NCBI GenBank assembly: GCA_040905365.1
Contig: JBBDRQ010000040.1
Location: forward strand, 1 to 6,751
Length of the DNA stretch: 6,751 nt
Direction of reading: 5' to 3'
Source: JAHWKV01 sp040905365
GTDB taxonomy: Bacteria; Actinomycetota; CADDZG01; JAHWKV01
The notes beneath the pieces were generated by a model that worked only from the letters and a program-made list of their open reading frames with translations, was not told the origin of the DNA and did not search any database. Numbering within the stretch: the first letter of the stretch is position 1; each line of letters begins with the position of its first letter. This document shows positions 5,992 to 6,751 of this stretch, piece by piece. Position numbers and translations under genes: made by a program.

Positions 5992-6187
5992 GAGGACCAA
6001 CATCGATATAGACGACGAGGTGCTGCGCCGGGTCCAGGAGCTGACCGGCGCGCCAACCAAGAAGGCGGCGGTGGACCTGGCGCTTCGGGAGCTGGTCGCC
6101 CGCTACGAACGCCTGCGCATCCTGGATCTGCGCGGCAGGGTGCGCTGGGAAGGGGATCTCGAACAGAGCAGAGCAGGCCGCCGGTGA
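5990..6187 (+). CDS. vapB: VapB antitoxin (ribbon-helix-helix, MRTNIDIDDE type)
   Basis: The protein has 65 residues from ATG 5990. The opening MRTNIDIDDEVLRRVQELTG is the hallmark of the VapB antitoxin family that partners PIN toxins. The strand RTNIDI contacts DNA, followed by helix A (EVLRRVQELTG) and helix B (TKKAAVDLALRELVARYE). The tail LDLRGRVRWEGDLEQSRAGRR matches the usual toxin-binding end with its LRG and W-x-GDL pattern. The dimer should repress its own promoter and neutralise the next gene product. Another ATG at 5984 would add only Met-Cys; 5990 is preferred because family proteins begin with MRT and because it fits the leaderless promoter. No Shine-Dalgarno is seen. Its TGA stop overlaps the GTG of vapC in a GTGA junction, so the pair should be translationally coupled. 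Confidence 0.92.
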   Translation: MRTNIDIDDEVLRRVQELTGAPTKKAAVDLALRELVARYERLRILDLRGRVRWEGDLEQSRAGRR

Positions 6188-6582
6188 TCGTCGTCGACAC
6201 CAGCGTGTGGATCGACTTCCTCAACGAAAACGACACAGCGCAGGTTGCACAGGTTGCCGCGCTGCTGCACGACGGAGCCCCCCTGGCTCTTACCGATGTG
6301 ATCTACACCGAGATATTGCAGGGCGTAAGAGACGCCGGGCAGGCAGAGCAGCTCGACTACCACCTGCGGGCCTTCCCGGTTGTGCGACTTGAATCCCTGG
6401 ACGACTTTCGGCTGGCTGCCTCCCTATACAGGCAGGCCAGAGCATCCGGGATCACCATCCGCAAGACCCTGGACTGCCTGATCGCCGCACCCTGCATCCG
6501 GGAGGACGTGCCGATCCTGCATGCGGACCACGACTTCGACCGGCTGGCCTCGTGCACCAGCTTGCGGGTGTTCGAGCTCTAG
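6184..6582 (+). CDS. vapC: VapC toxin, PIN-domain ribonuclease
   Basis: The protein has 132 residues, normal for VapC. GTG at 6184 overlaps the vapB stop by 4 nt and starts directly at the first strand (VIVVDTSVWIDFL). The acidic residues for Mg2+ binding and RNA cleavage are all present: D5, E43 (YTEILQGV), D97 (TLDCLIAA) and D115, with D117 and D119 beside it in HADHDFD. This is the common VapC form with the DTSVWIDF opening and a DCLIAAPCI stretch. It should act in the cytoplasm as a site-specific endoribonuclease on tRNA or rRNA when VapB is degraded. The target cannot be read from sequence. It appears intact. It belongs to a different PIN subgroup from the toxin at 1806-2219, which opens LLVDSGPLYAYVD. 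The next gene (6669 onward) is convergent. Confidence 0.95.
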   Translation: MIVVDTSVWIDFLNENDTAQVAQVAALLHDGAPLALTDVIYTEILQGVRDAGQAEQLDYHLRAFPVVRLESLDDFRLAASLYRQARASGITIRKTLDCLIAAPCIREDVPILHADHDFDRLASCTSLRVFEL

Positions 6583-6668
6583 CCCATCCTGAAGCGTGAT
6601 TGTCCTCAGCGACTCTCGGGACCTACCCGGAAGCTGCTATCGGCTAGACGAGGTCATAGGCCGTACGA

Positions 6669-6751
6669 TCATTTCGGGATGAGCCGGAAGCGGCCTCCCG
6701 ACAAAGGCGTCAGTATCTCCAAATGCCGCCGATCCAGGGTCAGTATCGACT
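6669..6751 (-). CDS. vapC: C-terminal end of a third VapC-type PIN toxin (partial)
   Basis: The minus strand gives 26 codons and a TGA stop (6671-6669), with the rest beyond the window edge. The visible protein begins SILTLDRRHLEIL and ends FRLIPK. The TLDRRH element is the last strand and fourth acidic residue of a PIN domain and is nearly the same as TLDRRHF in the toxin at 1806-2219, so the two are of one subgroup. No frame damage is seen in what is present. Its antitoxin, if any, would lie upstream outside the window. The fragment is short, but the motif and normal C-terminal length after it make the call reasonable. Confidence 0.68.
   Translation of the reverse strand, partial: SILTLDRRHLEILTPLSGGRFRLIPK

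Noticed and set aside
6583..6668. Terminator between the convergent vapC genes
   Set aside because: Only a 4-bp stem (CGGG-ACCTA-CCCG) could be found and there is no T-run, so it is not supported.

Overview
The window is GC-rich DNA with strongly G/C-ending codons. Several genes have a TANNNT -10 box only 6-8 nt before the start codon and no ribosome binding site, which suggests leaderless mRNAs. With the gene types present (lipoprotein with a Ser/Pro linker, pRiA4b ORF-3-like protein, CreD, several VapBC pairs), this best fits an actinobacterium or a similar high-GC lineage, probably an environmental genome. No rRNA, tRNA or CRISPR array was seen. The organism call is inference.

Layout. Positions 82-198 hold the first ~39 codons of a VOC/glyoxalase-fold gene, cut off just before the 3' end of a convergent minus-strand lipoprotein gene of unknown function (214-1317). 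A type II toxin-antitoxin pair follows on the plus strand: a ribbon-helix-helix antitoxin (1588-1809) whose start abuts a perfect palindrome, and a PIN-domain VapC toxin (about 1806-2219) with all its acidic residues but no ordinary start codon. Next is a 164-bp palindromic, MITE-like element (2312-2475) with 15-bp perfect terminal inverted repeats. Its right end forms the stop codon of a large minus-strand gene (2473-4368). That gene encodes an N-terminal pRiA4b ORF-3-like domain joined to about 450 residues of unassigned helical sequence.

Divergent from it is creD (4543-5886), a polytopic inner-membrane protein with a good Shine-Dalgarno and a palindromic operator candidate. A second complete VapBC module follows (5990-6187 and 6184-6582), with a 4-nt GTGA overlap. 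The last 83 bases hold the C-terminus of a third VapC on the minus strand, running off the window.

How it fits together. The window looks like an accessory or defence-type island: three VapC-type toxins in under 5 kb, a small mobile element and a truncated gene, around two solo genes (creD and the pRiA4b-like gene). The two complete VapBC pairs should be self-regulated from operators overlapping their own start sites. Nothing in the window shows a functional link between creD, the pRiA4b-like protein and the TA modules. The parts most worth attention are the palindromic element sitting in a stop codon, the VapC lacking a normal start codon, and the repeated leaderless promoter layout.
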